From Brevundimonas sp. UBA5713 (GTDB taxonomy: Bacteria > Pseudomonadota > Alphaproteobacteria > Caulobacterales > Caulobacteraceae), in assembly GCF_002419815.1 (NCBI RefSeq), contig NZ_DIGV01000001.1, positions 1 to 14,038 of the forward strand: a DNA stretch of 14,038 nt, in the 5' to 3' direction. Both the position numbers and the translations under genes were made by a program. This document shows, in pieces, positions 6,646-14,038 of this stretch. Under the pieces are notes generated by a model. It saw only the letters and a list, made by a program, of their open reading frames with translations, was not told the origin of the DNA and did not search any database. Within the stretch, counting starts at the first letter, position 1. Each line of letters opens with the position of its first letter.

Positions 6646-8054
6646 ACGGCGGCCTCCGCGACGGCTCCGAGGGCAAGCACAGCGGCGCGGAACGCCTCTC
6701 CCCGCACCTCGAAATCGGGAAATTGGTCAAAGCTGGCACAGGCGGGTGACAACAGCACCACCTGATCACCCCCCGCAGCCGCCGCATCCTCGGCGGCCAT
6801 CTGCACAGCGCGATCCATGGTGTTTGCCACCACATGGGGCACAGCACCAAGCGTCACCGCGAAAGCCTCTGCGGCCTCGCCGATCAGATAGGCCTTGGCG
6901 ATGTGGCCGAACAACGGGCGCAGGGGCTCGATGCCGCCATCCTTGGCCTTTCCGCCCGCGATCCAGAAGACCTTGGGATAGGAGGCCAGCGCCTGATAGG
7001 CGGCGTCGGCATTGGTGCCTTTGGAGTCGTTGATGAAGCGCACATCGCCCGTCTGGCCGACGATGTGGCCTACCGCCTCCATGCGGTGCGCTAGTCCGGG
7101 GAAGGTCTTTAACCCGTTCTGCGCCTGCTCGTGGCTGAGGCCCAGCGCCAGTGCGGTGGCATAGGCGAAGGCTGCGTTCTGGGCATTATGACGCCCCGGC
7201 AGTGAGCGCGCTTCGGTCAGGTCAATACGCGCATCATCCGCCAGCAGCAGGCCCGGTGCCGCGCGCCAGCCCTGCACGGGCAGATCGCCTTCATGGCGGG
7301 CCGTGGCGATGCGGGTCACGGTCTCGCCCTTGGCTTCCAGCGCGTCGGCCAGACCGCGCCCCCAGTCCTCATCGACACCGATCAGGGCGCTGGCATTAGG
7401 CGACTGTGCCTGAAAGATGCGGGACTTGGCCTTCACATAGCCTTCCATCCCGCCGTGACGGTCGAGGTGGTCGGGGCTGATGTTGGTCAGGATGGCTACA
7501 TCGGGCGCAAACCGCGTGGTCAGGTCCAGCTGATAGCTGGACACCTCGATCACATAGACCGCATCGGGCGTCGGCTGCGGCAGGGCCAAAACGCCGATGC
7601 CGATATTGCCGCCCATGTGCACCTTTAGCCCTGCCTGTTTCAGCACAAAGGCGATCAGGGCCGTGGTGGTGGATTTGCCATTGGTGCCGGTGATGGCCAC
7701 CACGCGCGGGCGCTGGCCTTGCGGCAAGGCGTCCAATGCGCGGGCAAACAGTTCGATGTCGCCGATGACGGGGATACCCGCCTCATGCGCTTTTTCGACA
7801 GTCCAGTGCGGCTTGGGATGGGTCAGGGGCGCGCCCGGTGACAGGACCAGCGCGTCAAAACGGGTCCAGTCGGCAACCGTCAGGTCCTCGACGTTGAAGC
7901 CCTCGGCCTCGGCCTGCATCCGGCCCGAGACGCCGTCATCCCACAAAACCGGCTGTGCCCCGCCCGCCTGTAGCGCGCGGGCAGCCGTGATCCCCGATCG
8001 GCCGAGGCCGAAAACCGCAACGCGTCTGCCTTCAAAGCCGGGGACGGGGATCAT
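6642..8054 (-). CDS. murD: UDP-N-acetylmuramoyl-L-alanine--D-glutamate ligase MurD
   Basis: MurD is the cytoplasmic ATP-dependent ligase that adds D-glutamate to UDP-MurNAc-L-Ala. The 470-residue length and three-domain layout are typical. The N-terminal Rossmann-like domain starts RRVAVFGLGRSG (10-21) and binds the UDP moiety. The central ATPase domain has the P-loop GTNGKST (123-129), SPDHLDRH (193-200, His196) and YVKAKSRIF (206-214), where Lys210 is the expected carbamylated lysine. The C-terminal domain has AHRME (322-326) and NDSKGTN (342-348). The ATG at 8054 lies 4 bases after the mraY stop with no Shine-Dalgarno, but MIPVPGF followed by VAVFGLG is the familiar start of alphaproteobacterial MurD, so translation probably depends on coupling to mraY. 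Confidence 0.97.
   Translation of the reverse strand: MIPVPGFEGRRVAVFGLGRSGITAARALQAGGAQPVLWDDGVSGRMQAEAEGFNVEDLTVADWTRFDALVLSPGAPLTHPKPHWTVEKAHEAGIPVIGDIELFARALDALPQGQRPRVVAITGTNGKSTTTALIAFVLKQAGLKVHMGGNIGIGVLALPQPTPDAVYVIEVSSYQLDLTTRFAPDVAILTNISPDHLDRHGGMEGYVKAKSRIFQAQSPNASALIGVDEDWGRGLADALEAKGETVTRIATARHEGDLPVQGWRAAPGLLLADDARIDLTEARSLPGRHNAQNAAFAYATALALGLSHEQAQNGLKTFPGLAHRMEAVGHIVGQTGDVRFINDSKGTNADAAYQALASYPKVFWIAGGKAKDGGIEPLRPLFGHIAKAYLIGEAAEAFAVTLGAVPHVVANTMDRAVQMAAEDAAAAGGDQVVLLSPACASFDQFPDFEVRGEAFRAAVLALGAVAEAAV
6653..6657 (-). promoter_or_regulatory. Strong Shine-Dalgarno of ftsW
   Basis: GGAGG on the minus strand, 7 bases before the ftsW ATG and inside the last codons of murD. It is the best ribosome binding site in the window, and most neighbours have weak ones, so it supports both the ftsW start and independent loading of ribosomes despite the ATGA overlap. 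Confidence 0.75.
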
Positions 8055-8058
8055 AAGA

Positions 8059-9168
8059 TTAACGCAGTTTGAGGGTCGCCAGACCGGCCAAAGCCAGCAT
8101 GGCGGCCACGATCCAGAAGCGGATCACGACCGTCGATTCCGGCCAGCCCATTTTTTCAAAGTGGTGGTGGATCGGGGCCATCAGGAAGATGCGCTTGCCG
8201 GTCAGCTTATAATAGCCGACCTGAATCATGACCGAGGCGGCCTCGACCACGAACAGGCCGCCGACGATGCCCAGCACCAGTTCGTGCTTGGTCGCCACGG
8301 CCATCGAACCCAGAGCGCCGCCCAGAGCCAGCGAGCCGGTGTCACCCATGAAGATTTTGGCAGGCGGAGCGTTGTACCACAGGAAGCCCATGCCGCCGCC
8401 GATGATGGCTGCACAGAAGATGGCCAGCTCGCCTGCGCCGGGTACGTGGTGCACGGCCAGATAGTCGGCAAACAGGAAGTTACCGGTCAGATAGGCGATG
8501 ATGCCAAAGGCACCCGCCGCCATCATCACCGGCACAATGGCCAGACCATCCAGACCGTCGGTCAGGTTCACAGCATTGGAGAAGCCGACGATGGTGAAGG
8601 CCGCAAAGGCCACATAGAACCAGCCGATATTCAGCAGCACTGCCTTCAGGAACGGGAAGGCAATCGAGGTTTCCAGCCCTGGCGACGTCGGCGACTGGGT
8701 CATCCATAGAACGGTCAGAACCCCTGCAATCACAGCCACCACAGTCTGTGCGGCCAGCTTTTGCTTGGAGGTCAGACCGGCCGACGACTGCTTGGTCACC
8801 TTGGCATAATCATCGACAAAGCCCAGCACGCCGAAAGCTGCCGTCACGCCGGACACGATCCAGATATACGGATTGGTCAGGTCGCCCCACAGCAGCACCG
8901 CCACGGCGATACCGGCCAAAATCATCAGCCCGCCCATGGTCGGGGTGCCGACCTTGGAGAGGTGGGTCACGGGGCCGTCGTCACGGATCGGCTGACCCTT
9001 GCCCTGACGCGCGCGCATCCAGTTGATGAAGCGGCTGCCCATGGCCACGGCCACGATCATGGCGGTCGCCATCGCCAGAGCCACACGGACAGTCTGATAC
9101 TGGATCAGGTGCAGCAGCGGATAGTCCTGAGCGACATCCGCATAATACAGATACAGGAGATAAAACAT
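8059..9168 (-). CDS. mraY: Phospho-N-acetylmuramoyl-pentapeptide-transferase MraY
   Basis: MraY is the integral membrane enzyme that joins UDP-MurNAc-pentapeptide to undecaprenyl phosphate, forming lipid I. The 369-residue protein is mostly hydrophobic, consistent with ten membrane helices. Diagnostic motifs are intact: GTPTMGG (74-80), the Asp pair in FVDDYAK (117-123), NAVNLTDGLDG (198-208), NAPPAKIFMGDTGSL (266-280, with the Mg-binding Asp276) and the HHH of MAPIHHHFE (330-338). It sits between murF and murD as expected. The 15-bp leader carries CAGGAAC, with AGGA (plus-strand 9179-9182) 10 bases before the ATG at 9168, a reasonable ribosome binding site that supports this start. Confidence 0.98.
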   Translation of the reverse strand: MFYLLYLYYADVAQDYPLLHLIQYQTVRVALAMATAMIVAVAMGSRFINWMRARQGKGQPIRDDGPVTHLSKVGTPTMGGLMILAGIAVAVLLWGDLTNPYIWIVSGVTAAFGVLGFVDDYAKVTKQSSAGLTSKQKLAAQTVVAVIAGVLTVLWMTQSPTSPGLETSIAFPFLKAVLLNIGWFYVAFAAFTIVGFSNAVNLTDGLDGLAIVPVMMAAGAFGIIAYLTGNFLFADYLAVHHVPGAGELAIFCAAIIGGGMGFLWYNAPPAKIFMGDTGSLALGGALGSMAVATKHELVLGIVGGLFVVEAASVMIQVGYYKLTGKRIFLMAPIHHHFEKMGWPESTVVIRFWIVAAMLALAGLATLKLR

Positions 9169-9183
9169 CGGACGGTGTTCCTG

Positions 9184-10587
9184 TTACTCAGCCGTGCTGT
9201 TCAGCTCTGCGAGGGCCTTGGCAACCAGAGCAGCTTTGGAGCCGTTCGATCCCTTGACCATGACGATATCTTCGGGTGCCACCAGTTGCCCCGCAATGGA
9301 GGCAAGCTCGGCAGCCGTTTCGCGCCATTCGCCGCGCAAGCGGGGCGGCAGAATGTCGTAAAGCTGGCGCATCTGCGGCCCGGCAAGGTGAACCAGATCA
9401 ATCCTGTTGAGAACCAGTGGTTCAACCAGCCCTTCGTGCAAGGCACGGCTGTGTTCACCTAGTTCCAGCATGTCGGACAGCACGACGACGCGGCGTCCCT
9501 GCCCGTGCACCGGATGCTGGCCAAGGCTGGTAAAACCCGCCTTCATCGACAGCGGATTGGCGTTGTAGCTCTCGTCGATCAGGGTAAAATGACCGCCCTT
9601 ATGCGCCACCGTGGTCTGCTGGCCACGACCTGCCAGAGGGGCAAAATCGGCCAGCGCCTCGAACGCGGTCTGCAAATCCACATCCAGCGCCCGCAGCATC
9701 AGAATGACGCAAAGGCTGTTCAGCCCCCAATGCACGCCCGACTGGGCCAGACGAAAGGCATGGCGCTCGCCCTCGATCTCGGCCACCACGGTTGCGCCTT
9801 CAGGATCGGCATCGAAGGACAGCAGGCGTGCATCGGCGTCTTCACCAGTGCCGAAAACCTTGAGGGTCGCACCGGCGTCGCGGGCAGCCTGTTTGACGAT
9901 GTCGGCATACTCGTTGTCGCCGTTGATGACGGCCACACCACCGGGCACCAGACCCGAAAAGATCGCGCCCTTTTCGCGGGCCACACCGGCCTCGCCGTCT
10001 TCAAAGGCTTCGATGTGGACGGGGCCGACCGTGGTCACACAGGCGGCGTGCGGACGCACCTGCCGGGACAGCGGACCGATCTCGCCCGGATGGTTCATGC
10101 CGATCTCGAACACGGCCCGTTCGGTATCGGCCGGCATGCGCGATAGGGTCAGCGGCACACCGATGTGGTTGTTATAGCTCTTGATCGAGGCGTGGGACTT
10201 ACCCGCCAGATCAAGCCCCGCCTTGATGGCCTGCGTCACGCTGGTCTTGCCGACGCTGCCGGTCACCGCGCCGCGTTTGGCATTGGAACGATCACGCGAG
10301 GCCGCGCCGAGAGCTTCCAGCCCTTTCAGCGTATCGGGCACGACCACATAGGCCCCGCCCTCGACCGGATGCTCCACCAGAGCCACGGCGGCACCGGCGT
10401 CAAAGGCACCTTGGGCAAACGCGTGCCCGTCGCGTGCGCCTTTCAGCGCGAGAAACAGGTCACCGGCTTGGATTTCGCGGCTGTTATAGGTCAGGCCACC
10501 GACGGGAGCGTCGGGACCTACAAGCGTGCCGCCAACAGCCGTCGCAATCGCTTCGGCAGTCCATAGCGGCGTTTTCAAATCAGGCAT
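9184..10587 (-). CDS. murF: UDP-N-acetylmuramoyl-tripeptide--D-alanyl-D-alanine ligase MurF
   Basis: MurF adds the D-Ala-D-Ala dipeptide to UDP-MurNAc-tripeptide, the last cytoplasmic step of precursor synthesis. The 467-residue protein shows YNSREIQAGDLFLALKG (34-50) in the substrate-binding N-domain, the P-loop TGSVGKTS (109-116), SYNNHIGVPLTL (137-148), FEIGMNHPGEI (160-170), DESYNANP (338-345) and MVKGSNGSK (443-451). The NNxxGVPLTL and DESYNANP motifs separate MurF from MurE. Its ATG overlaps the end of murE by 8 bp, so translational coupling is likely; no strong ribosome binding site is seen. Confidence 0.97.
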   Translation of the reverse strand: MPDLKTPLWTAEAIATAVGGTLVGPDAPVGGLTYNSREIQAGDLFLALKGARDGHAFAQGAFDAGAAVALVEHPVEGGAYVVVPDTLKGLEALGAASRDRSNAKRGAVTGSVGKTSVTQAIKAGLDLAGKSHASIKSYNNHIGVPLTLSRMPADTERAVFEIGMNHPGEIGPLSRQVRPHAACVTTVGPVHIEAFEDGEAGVAREKGAIFSGLVPGGVAVINGDNEYADIVKQAARDAGATLKVFGTGEDADARLLSFDADPEGATVVAEIEGERHAFRLAQSGVHWGLNSLCVILMLRALDVDLQTAFEALADFAPLAGRGQQTTVAHKGGHFTLIDESYNANPLSMKAGFTSLGQHPVHGQGRRVVVLSDMLELGEHSRALHEGLVEPLVLNRIDLVHLAGPQMRQLYDILPPRLRGEWRETAAELASIAGQLVAPEDIVMVKGSNGSKAALVAKALAELNSTAE

Positions 10588-12040
10588 TTTCAGTCAGGGC
10601 CAGGGTCGCTTCAGTGGCGTCGTCGAAGGGGTGTACGACTCCGCCGACGATTTGTCCCTGTTCATGCCCCTTTCCGGCGATAACCACCACATCTCCTTCG
10701 CGCATCATACCAATGGCGTAGCGGATGGCTTCGCGGCGGTCGCCGATTTCCTTGGCGTCAGGGCAACCCTGTTTCACCTGAGAGCGAATGAAGGCAGCGT
10801 CTTCGGTGCGGGGGTTGTCGTCGGTGACAATGGCCACATCGGCCAGACGACCGGCAATCTCGCCCATCAGCGGACGTTTGGTGCGATCGCGATCGCCACC
10901 GGCACCGAAAACCACGATCAGACGGCCCGTCGCGTGCGGACGAAGCGCGCTGAGCACCGTCTCCAGACCATCGGGCGTATGGGCATAGTCCACATAGACC
11001 TCGCCGCCATGGGCCGACGGGGCCTGAATGCGTTGCAGACGGCCTTGCGCGCCCTGAATCATTTCCAGTGCCGGAATAACCTGATCGACATCTTCGCCAC
11101 CGGCGATGCACAGGCCCGCAGCGACCAGAGCGTTCGACGCCTGGAATGCGCCCGCCAGCGGCAGCAGGATGTCATGCAGACGGCCATGCACGTCGATCAC
11201 CAGACGCTGTCCTTCCGGCGTCGGGCGGCGCTGGATCAGGGTCAGGTCGCGACCACGCTCGCCGACGCCCATCACGCCAAGACCGGCCATGATCGAGGCC
11301 GAGGCAAAGGCCGAATAGGCATCGCTGTCAGCGTTCAAAACCGCAGTGCGGCCGCGCGGCAGCAAGGTCTCGAACAGGCGCAGCTTGGCAGCGCGGTACT
11401 CTTCCATCGACTGGTGATAGTCGAGGTGATCCTGCGTCAGATTGGTAAAGCCCGCTGCCTTGATGGCCACGCCGTCGATGCGGCGCTGGTCCAGACCGTG
11501 CGAGGACGCCTCGAGCGCGAGGTGGGTCACGTCCTTGCGGGCCAGTTCAGCCAGCAGGCGGGCAGCCTCGGCAGCGTCGGGGCTGGTCAGGCCGGGGCCG
11601 GTCAGGGCGTAGGTCTTTTCGCCCTTTTGGCCGACGACGCCCAGCGTGCCCATGCTGGCGGACTTATAGCCCATGGCCGCCCAGATCTGGCGGCAGAAGT
11701 TGGCCACCGAGGTCTTGCCATTGGTGCCAGTGACGGCGACGCAGTTCTTGGGCTGTGCCCCGTAAAAGGCGCGCGCGGCGATGGCGTAGGCGCGGTGCAC
11801 ATCACCCGAGCCGATCAGAAGTGGTGCCGCATCCGAAGGCGTGTCCGCCGGAGCCAGCACAGCCGCAGCCCCTTGCGACAGGGCTTGGGAAATGAACTCG
11901 CGACCATCCGCACGTGTGCCCGGCAGGGCCACGAACAGCGAACCCGGCTGCACCTTGCGGCTGTCGGACGTCACCGAGGTAATCTCGGGATCGGACGACA
12001 GGTCACGCTTCAGCAATTCTGACAGACGATGCGCGCTCAT
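10580..12040 (-). CDS. murE: UDP-N-acetylmuramoyl-tripeptide synthetase MurE, meso-diaminopimelate type
   Basis: MurE adds the third amino acid of the stem peptide. Visible motifs in 486 residues are TSDSRKVQPGSLFVALPG (24-41), the P-loop GTNGKTS (105-111), LTSPDA (151-156), EASSHGLDQ (177-185), YRAAKLRLF (215-223, with Lys219 as the expected carbamylated lysine), VDYAHTPD (350-357), GAGGDRDRTKRP (379-390) and GKGHE (456-460). The tetrapeptide DNPR at 408-411 is the known signature for meso-diaminopimelate over lysine, as expected for a Gram-negative wall. The ATG overlaps the ftsI stop as ATGA; GAAGG (plus-strand 12050-12054), 9 bases upstream, is a good ribosome binding site. Confidence 0.98.
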   Translation of the reverse strand: MSAHRLSELLKRDLSSDPEITSVTSDSRKVQPGSLFVALPGTRADGREFISQALSQGAAAVLAPADTPSDAAPLLIGSGDVHRAYAIAARAFYGAQPKNCVAVTGTNGKTSVANFCRQIWAAMGYKSASMGTLGVVGQKGEKTYALTGPGLTSPDAAEAARLLAELARKDVTHLALEASSHGLDQRRIDGVAIKAAGFTNLTQDHLDYHQSMEEYRAAKLRLFETLLPRGRTAVLNADSDAYSAFASASIMAGLGVMGVGERGRDLTLIQRRPTPEGQRLVIDVHGRLHDILLPLAGAFQASNALVAAGLCIAGGEDVDQVIPALEMIQGAQGRLQRIQAPSAHGGEVYVDYAHTPDGLETVLSALRPHATGRLIVVFGAGGDRDRTKRPLMGEIAGRLADVAIVTDDNPRTEDAAFIRSQVKQGCPDAKEIGDRREAIRYAIGMMREGDVVVIAGKGHEQGQIVGGVVHPFDDATEATLALTENA

Positions 12041-13827
12041 TGAGCATTGCCTTCAAGCACTTGGGGTTCGGGAATGCGTTCGCCGGTCGCGGTGAACCAG
12101 CGGTCGTCCTTGCGTTCCACACCAAGGAAGCCCGCAATACGGTCGGCGATACGGCCCACAGCCGGTGCGGCCACAAAGCCACCCGTGCGCGGATACTGGC
12201 CCGGCTCGTCGATCAGGACGAAGACGGTGTAGCGTTTGGCATCCAGCGGGCCATCGGTCGGGAACACACCGGCGAACGAGCCGACCGCCACAGTCGGGTC
12301 ATAGCGACCATTCACCAGCTTGTTGGCCGAGCCGGTCTTGCCGCCGACGCGCAGGCCCGCCGCATTGGCGCGACTACCCGAGCCACGGGCCACGTTACGG
12401 CGCATCAGCTCCAGCATGGTGGCCGAGGTTTCCGGCGACACCACCTGATGGCTGACCGCATCCGGATTGCCGCCACGACGCAGAGACGGGGCCACATAAC
12501 GCCCCCCGTTGGTCAGGGCACCATAGGCCGCCACCATCTGCATCGGCGTGGCCATGACGCCATAGCCGAACGATAGCGAAGCCAAAGTCGAGTCATCCCA
12601 TTTGCGGATGCGCGACGGGCGGGCCGACTCCTTCAGTTCGATCGGGGCTGCATCCAGCAGGCCAAACCGCTGGAAATATTCGCGCATTACATCGCCGCCC
12701 ATTTCCACGGCCAGACGCGAGGTGCCGATGTTGGACGAGTTCAGATAGACCTCCTCCAGCGTCATGACCTTGTTCTTGGCGTGGAAGTCGGTGATGCGAC
12801 GGTTGCCGATCTGGAACGCCTGCGAGGCATCGAACAGGGTGTTGATGTCGGCGCGGCCCGTATCCAGACCCGCAGCGACCGTGAAGCTCTTGAAGATCGA
12901 GCCCATCTCATAGTGGGCCGAGGTCACGCGGTTCAGGGTGGCGTTGTTGGCCGAGGTGATCGGCTGGTTCGGATCATAGGTCGGCCATGAGGCCATGCCC
13001 AGAATCTCGCCGGTCTGCACATCGGCGACCACAGCGATACCGCCCTTGGCATTGGCGGCCAGCGCAGCGGCTGCCAGCTCGTTTTCCACCACGCCCTGAA
13101 CGCGCAGGTCGATGGAGATCGGGAAGCTGCCGCCATTGGCACCGGCTGCGCGGATTTCGTCGTTGAAAGCCAGCTCCACACCGGCCACGCCCTCGCCGCC
13201 CGTATCGGCACGACCGATCAGGTGGGCCGCAGAGGTGCCCAGCGGATAGACGCGGCGGTCTTCCGGCTCGAACGTGACGCCACCCAGCGCCAGACCATGC
13301 ACGGCAGCACGCTCCTGCGGGGTCAGGCCGCTGAGGACGATCAGGCGACGCTCGCCCGACAGAACGCGATCCAGCTTGCGGGCCGGAATGCGCGGCAGGG
13401 CGTCCAGCAGTTGGCGGCGGGCCAGATCCTTGTCCCACACTTCGCGCGGGTCGATGTACAGGCCGTAGTGGGTGATGTTGGACGCCATCAGCATGCCGTT
13501 GCGATCCACCAGATCACCACGGGTGAGCAGCGGACGGCTGGAGATCGCACCTGTGCGGGCCACATCGTTCAGCAGCGCACGGTGGGCTGCGCCGATGATC
13601 AGGCCCGCGAACACCAGACTGAAGATGACCATGACCACGAAGATGCGCAGGCGCGGGTCTTCTTGGGCGCGACCGGTGGCGCGCGACTGGCCATAGGCGT
13701 TTTCAACGTCCCAGATGAAGTTGCCGACGCGGGCACCGATCTTGGACAGAACCCCGTTGAGCGGCGGCGTCGGGATGCCCGGAGCCGGACGCCCCCAACC
13801 CATATCGCGATGATCGTGCACGCTCAT
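12037..13827 (-). CDS. ftsI: Septal transpeptidase FtsI (penicillin-binding protein 3)
   Basis: FtsI is the class B penicillin-binding protein that cross-links septal peptidoglycan made by FtsW. The 596-residue protein has a cytoplasmic N-terminus of about 60 residues, one membrane helix (about 62-83), the dimerisation/pedestal domain opening with RGDLVDRNG (103-111), and the transpeptidase domain. All three active-site motifs are present: SIFK (Ser310, Lys313), SSN (364-366) and KTG (497-499). FDASQ (332-336) and SFGYGVMATPMQM (419-431) are further class B marks. Target of beta-lactams by family. Its ATG overlaps the ftsL stop as ATGA, and AGAGGGG about 8-10 bases upstream (plus-strand 13836-13842) serves as ribosome binding site. 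It ends by ATGA overlap with murE. Confidence 0.98.
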   Translation of the reverse strand: MSVHDHRDMGWGRPAPGIPTPPLNGVLSKIGARVGNFIWDVENAYGQSRATGRAQEDPRLRIFVVMVIFSLVFAGLIIGAAHRALLNDVARTGAISSRPLLTRGDLVDRNGMLMASNITHYGLYIDPREVWDKDLARRQLLDALPRIPARKLDRVLSGERRLIVLSGLTPQERAAVHGLALGGVTFEPEDRRVYPLGTSAAHLIGRADTGGEGVAGVELAFNDEIRAAGANGGSFPISIDLRVQGVVENELAAAALAANAKGGIAVVADVQTGEILGMASWPTYDPNQPITSANNATLNRVTSAHYEMGSIFKSFTVAAGLDTGRADINTLFDASQAFQIGNRRITDFHAKNKVMTLEEVYLNSSNIGTSRLAVEMGGDVMREYFQRFGLLDAAPIELKESARPSRIRKWDDSTLASLSFGYGVMATPMQMVAAYGALTNGGRYVAPSLRRGGNPDAVSHQVVSPETSATMLELMRRNVARGSGSRANAAGLRVGGKTGSANKLVNGRYDPTVAVGSFAGVFPTDGPLDAKRYTVFVLIDEPGQYPRTGGFVAAPAVGRIADRIAGFLGVERKDDRWFTATGERIPEPQVLEGNAQ

Positions 13828-14038
13828 TGGTCTTGCCCCTCTGCAACAGCGGGTACAGTCGGTGCAGACGGCGCAGCAGCCGCCTCGGCGGGTTCGGCAG
13901 GTTTATGGGCCGCGGCCAGTTCCGGCAGGGCGTCCAGTTCGGTCTGTTTGGTCACCTCGACCGGCGCGAGGCCTGCCTGTGCGGCCAGGGCTTCCAGACG
14001 GGCGGGCTGCTCCAGCCGCGTGGCCTCGGCGCGCAGCA
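13824..14038 (-). CDS. ftsL: Cell division protein FtsL, C-terminal part (5' truncated by window edge)
   Basis: Reading the minus strand from the window edge gives 71 codons ending in TGA that overlaps the ftsI start. The visible protein begins with an Arg/Ala/Glu helical end, then EQPARLEALAAQAGLAPVEV, the characteristic end of alphaproteobacterial FtsL (the periplasmic coiled coil followed by a 'P-x-R-L-E-x-L-A' turn). A tail of about 30 residues rich in Ala, Pro and Glu follows, ending AVAEGQDQ. The membrane helix and most of the coiled coil lie outside the window. FtsL with FtsB and FtsQ activates FtsW-FtsI at the septum. Identity rests on this motif plus its place directly before ftsI; without that position the fragment would be hard to name. 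Confidence 0.85.
   Translation of the reverse strand, partial: LRAEATRLEQPARLEALAAQAGLAPVEVTKQTELDALPELAAAHKPAEPAEAAAAPSAPTVPAVAEGQDQ

Noticed and set aside
7597..8709. Open frame of 370 codons on the plus strand across murD and mraY
   Set aside because: Both sense genes are certain; the antisense translation is low-complexity without membrane segments or motifs.
10526..12022. Open frame of 498 codons on the plus strand, antisense to nearly all of murE and the start of murF
   Set aside because: murE is unambiguous on the other strand with all family motifs. The antisense product is rich in Arg, Gly, His and Gln with no recognisable domain, as expected from a GC-rich codon shadow.

Overview
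The window is ordinary-looking GC-rich alphaproteobacterial chromosome, with protein signatures that point to the Caulobacterales (Caulobacter/Asticcacaulis/Brevundimonas relatives). This family-level placement is inferred from the style of the SMC, MurD and FtsW sequences and from gene order; no rRNA is present to confirm it. I found no tRNA, CRISPR array, insertion sequence or integrase.

Right two thirds (4325-14038, all on the minus strand): the front half of the division and cell wall (dcw) cluster. In transcription order it is ftsL (3' end only), ftsI, murE, murF, mraY, murD, ftsW, murG. Five junctions are tightly packed: ATGA overlaps at ftsL/ftsI, ftsI/murE and murD/ftsW, an 8-bp overlap at murE/murF, and a 4-bp gap at mraY/murD. 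mraY and murG have short leaders of 15 and 41 bp. The genes form one pathway. MurE, MurF and MurD build the UDP-MurNAc-pentapeptide, MraY loads it on undecaprenyl phosphate to make lipid I, MurG adds GlcNAc to make lipid II, and FtsW with FtsI polymerises and cross-links it at the septum, with FtsL as part of the activating scaffold.

The usual next gene, murC (then murB, ddl, ftsQ, ftsA, ftsZ), does not follow murG. After a 69-bp spacer comes an MscS-type mechanosensitive channel gene on the same strand. The spacer holds a well-formed hairpin abutting the channel's start codon, and also a weak promoter whose start point would fall exactly on that ATG.

Left third (1-4255): four genes in alternating orientation with almost no spare DNA. 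They are the 3' half of smc (+), a WecG/TagA/CpsF-family glycosyltransferase (-), a small exported protein resembling the surface-adhesin E family (+), and mscS (-). The smc/glycosyltransferase ends overlap by 14 bp. The exported protein and mscS share a single CTAG as both stop codons. The glycosyltransferase and exported protein diverge from only 31 bp.

No clearly new multi-gene system is visible. The points worth a second look are the dcw break after murG, the mscS leader, and the solitary glycosyltransferase beside a small secreted protein. There is no stretch over 300 bases without a gene; the longest gap is 69 bp.
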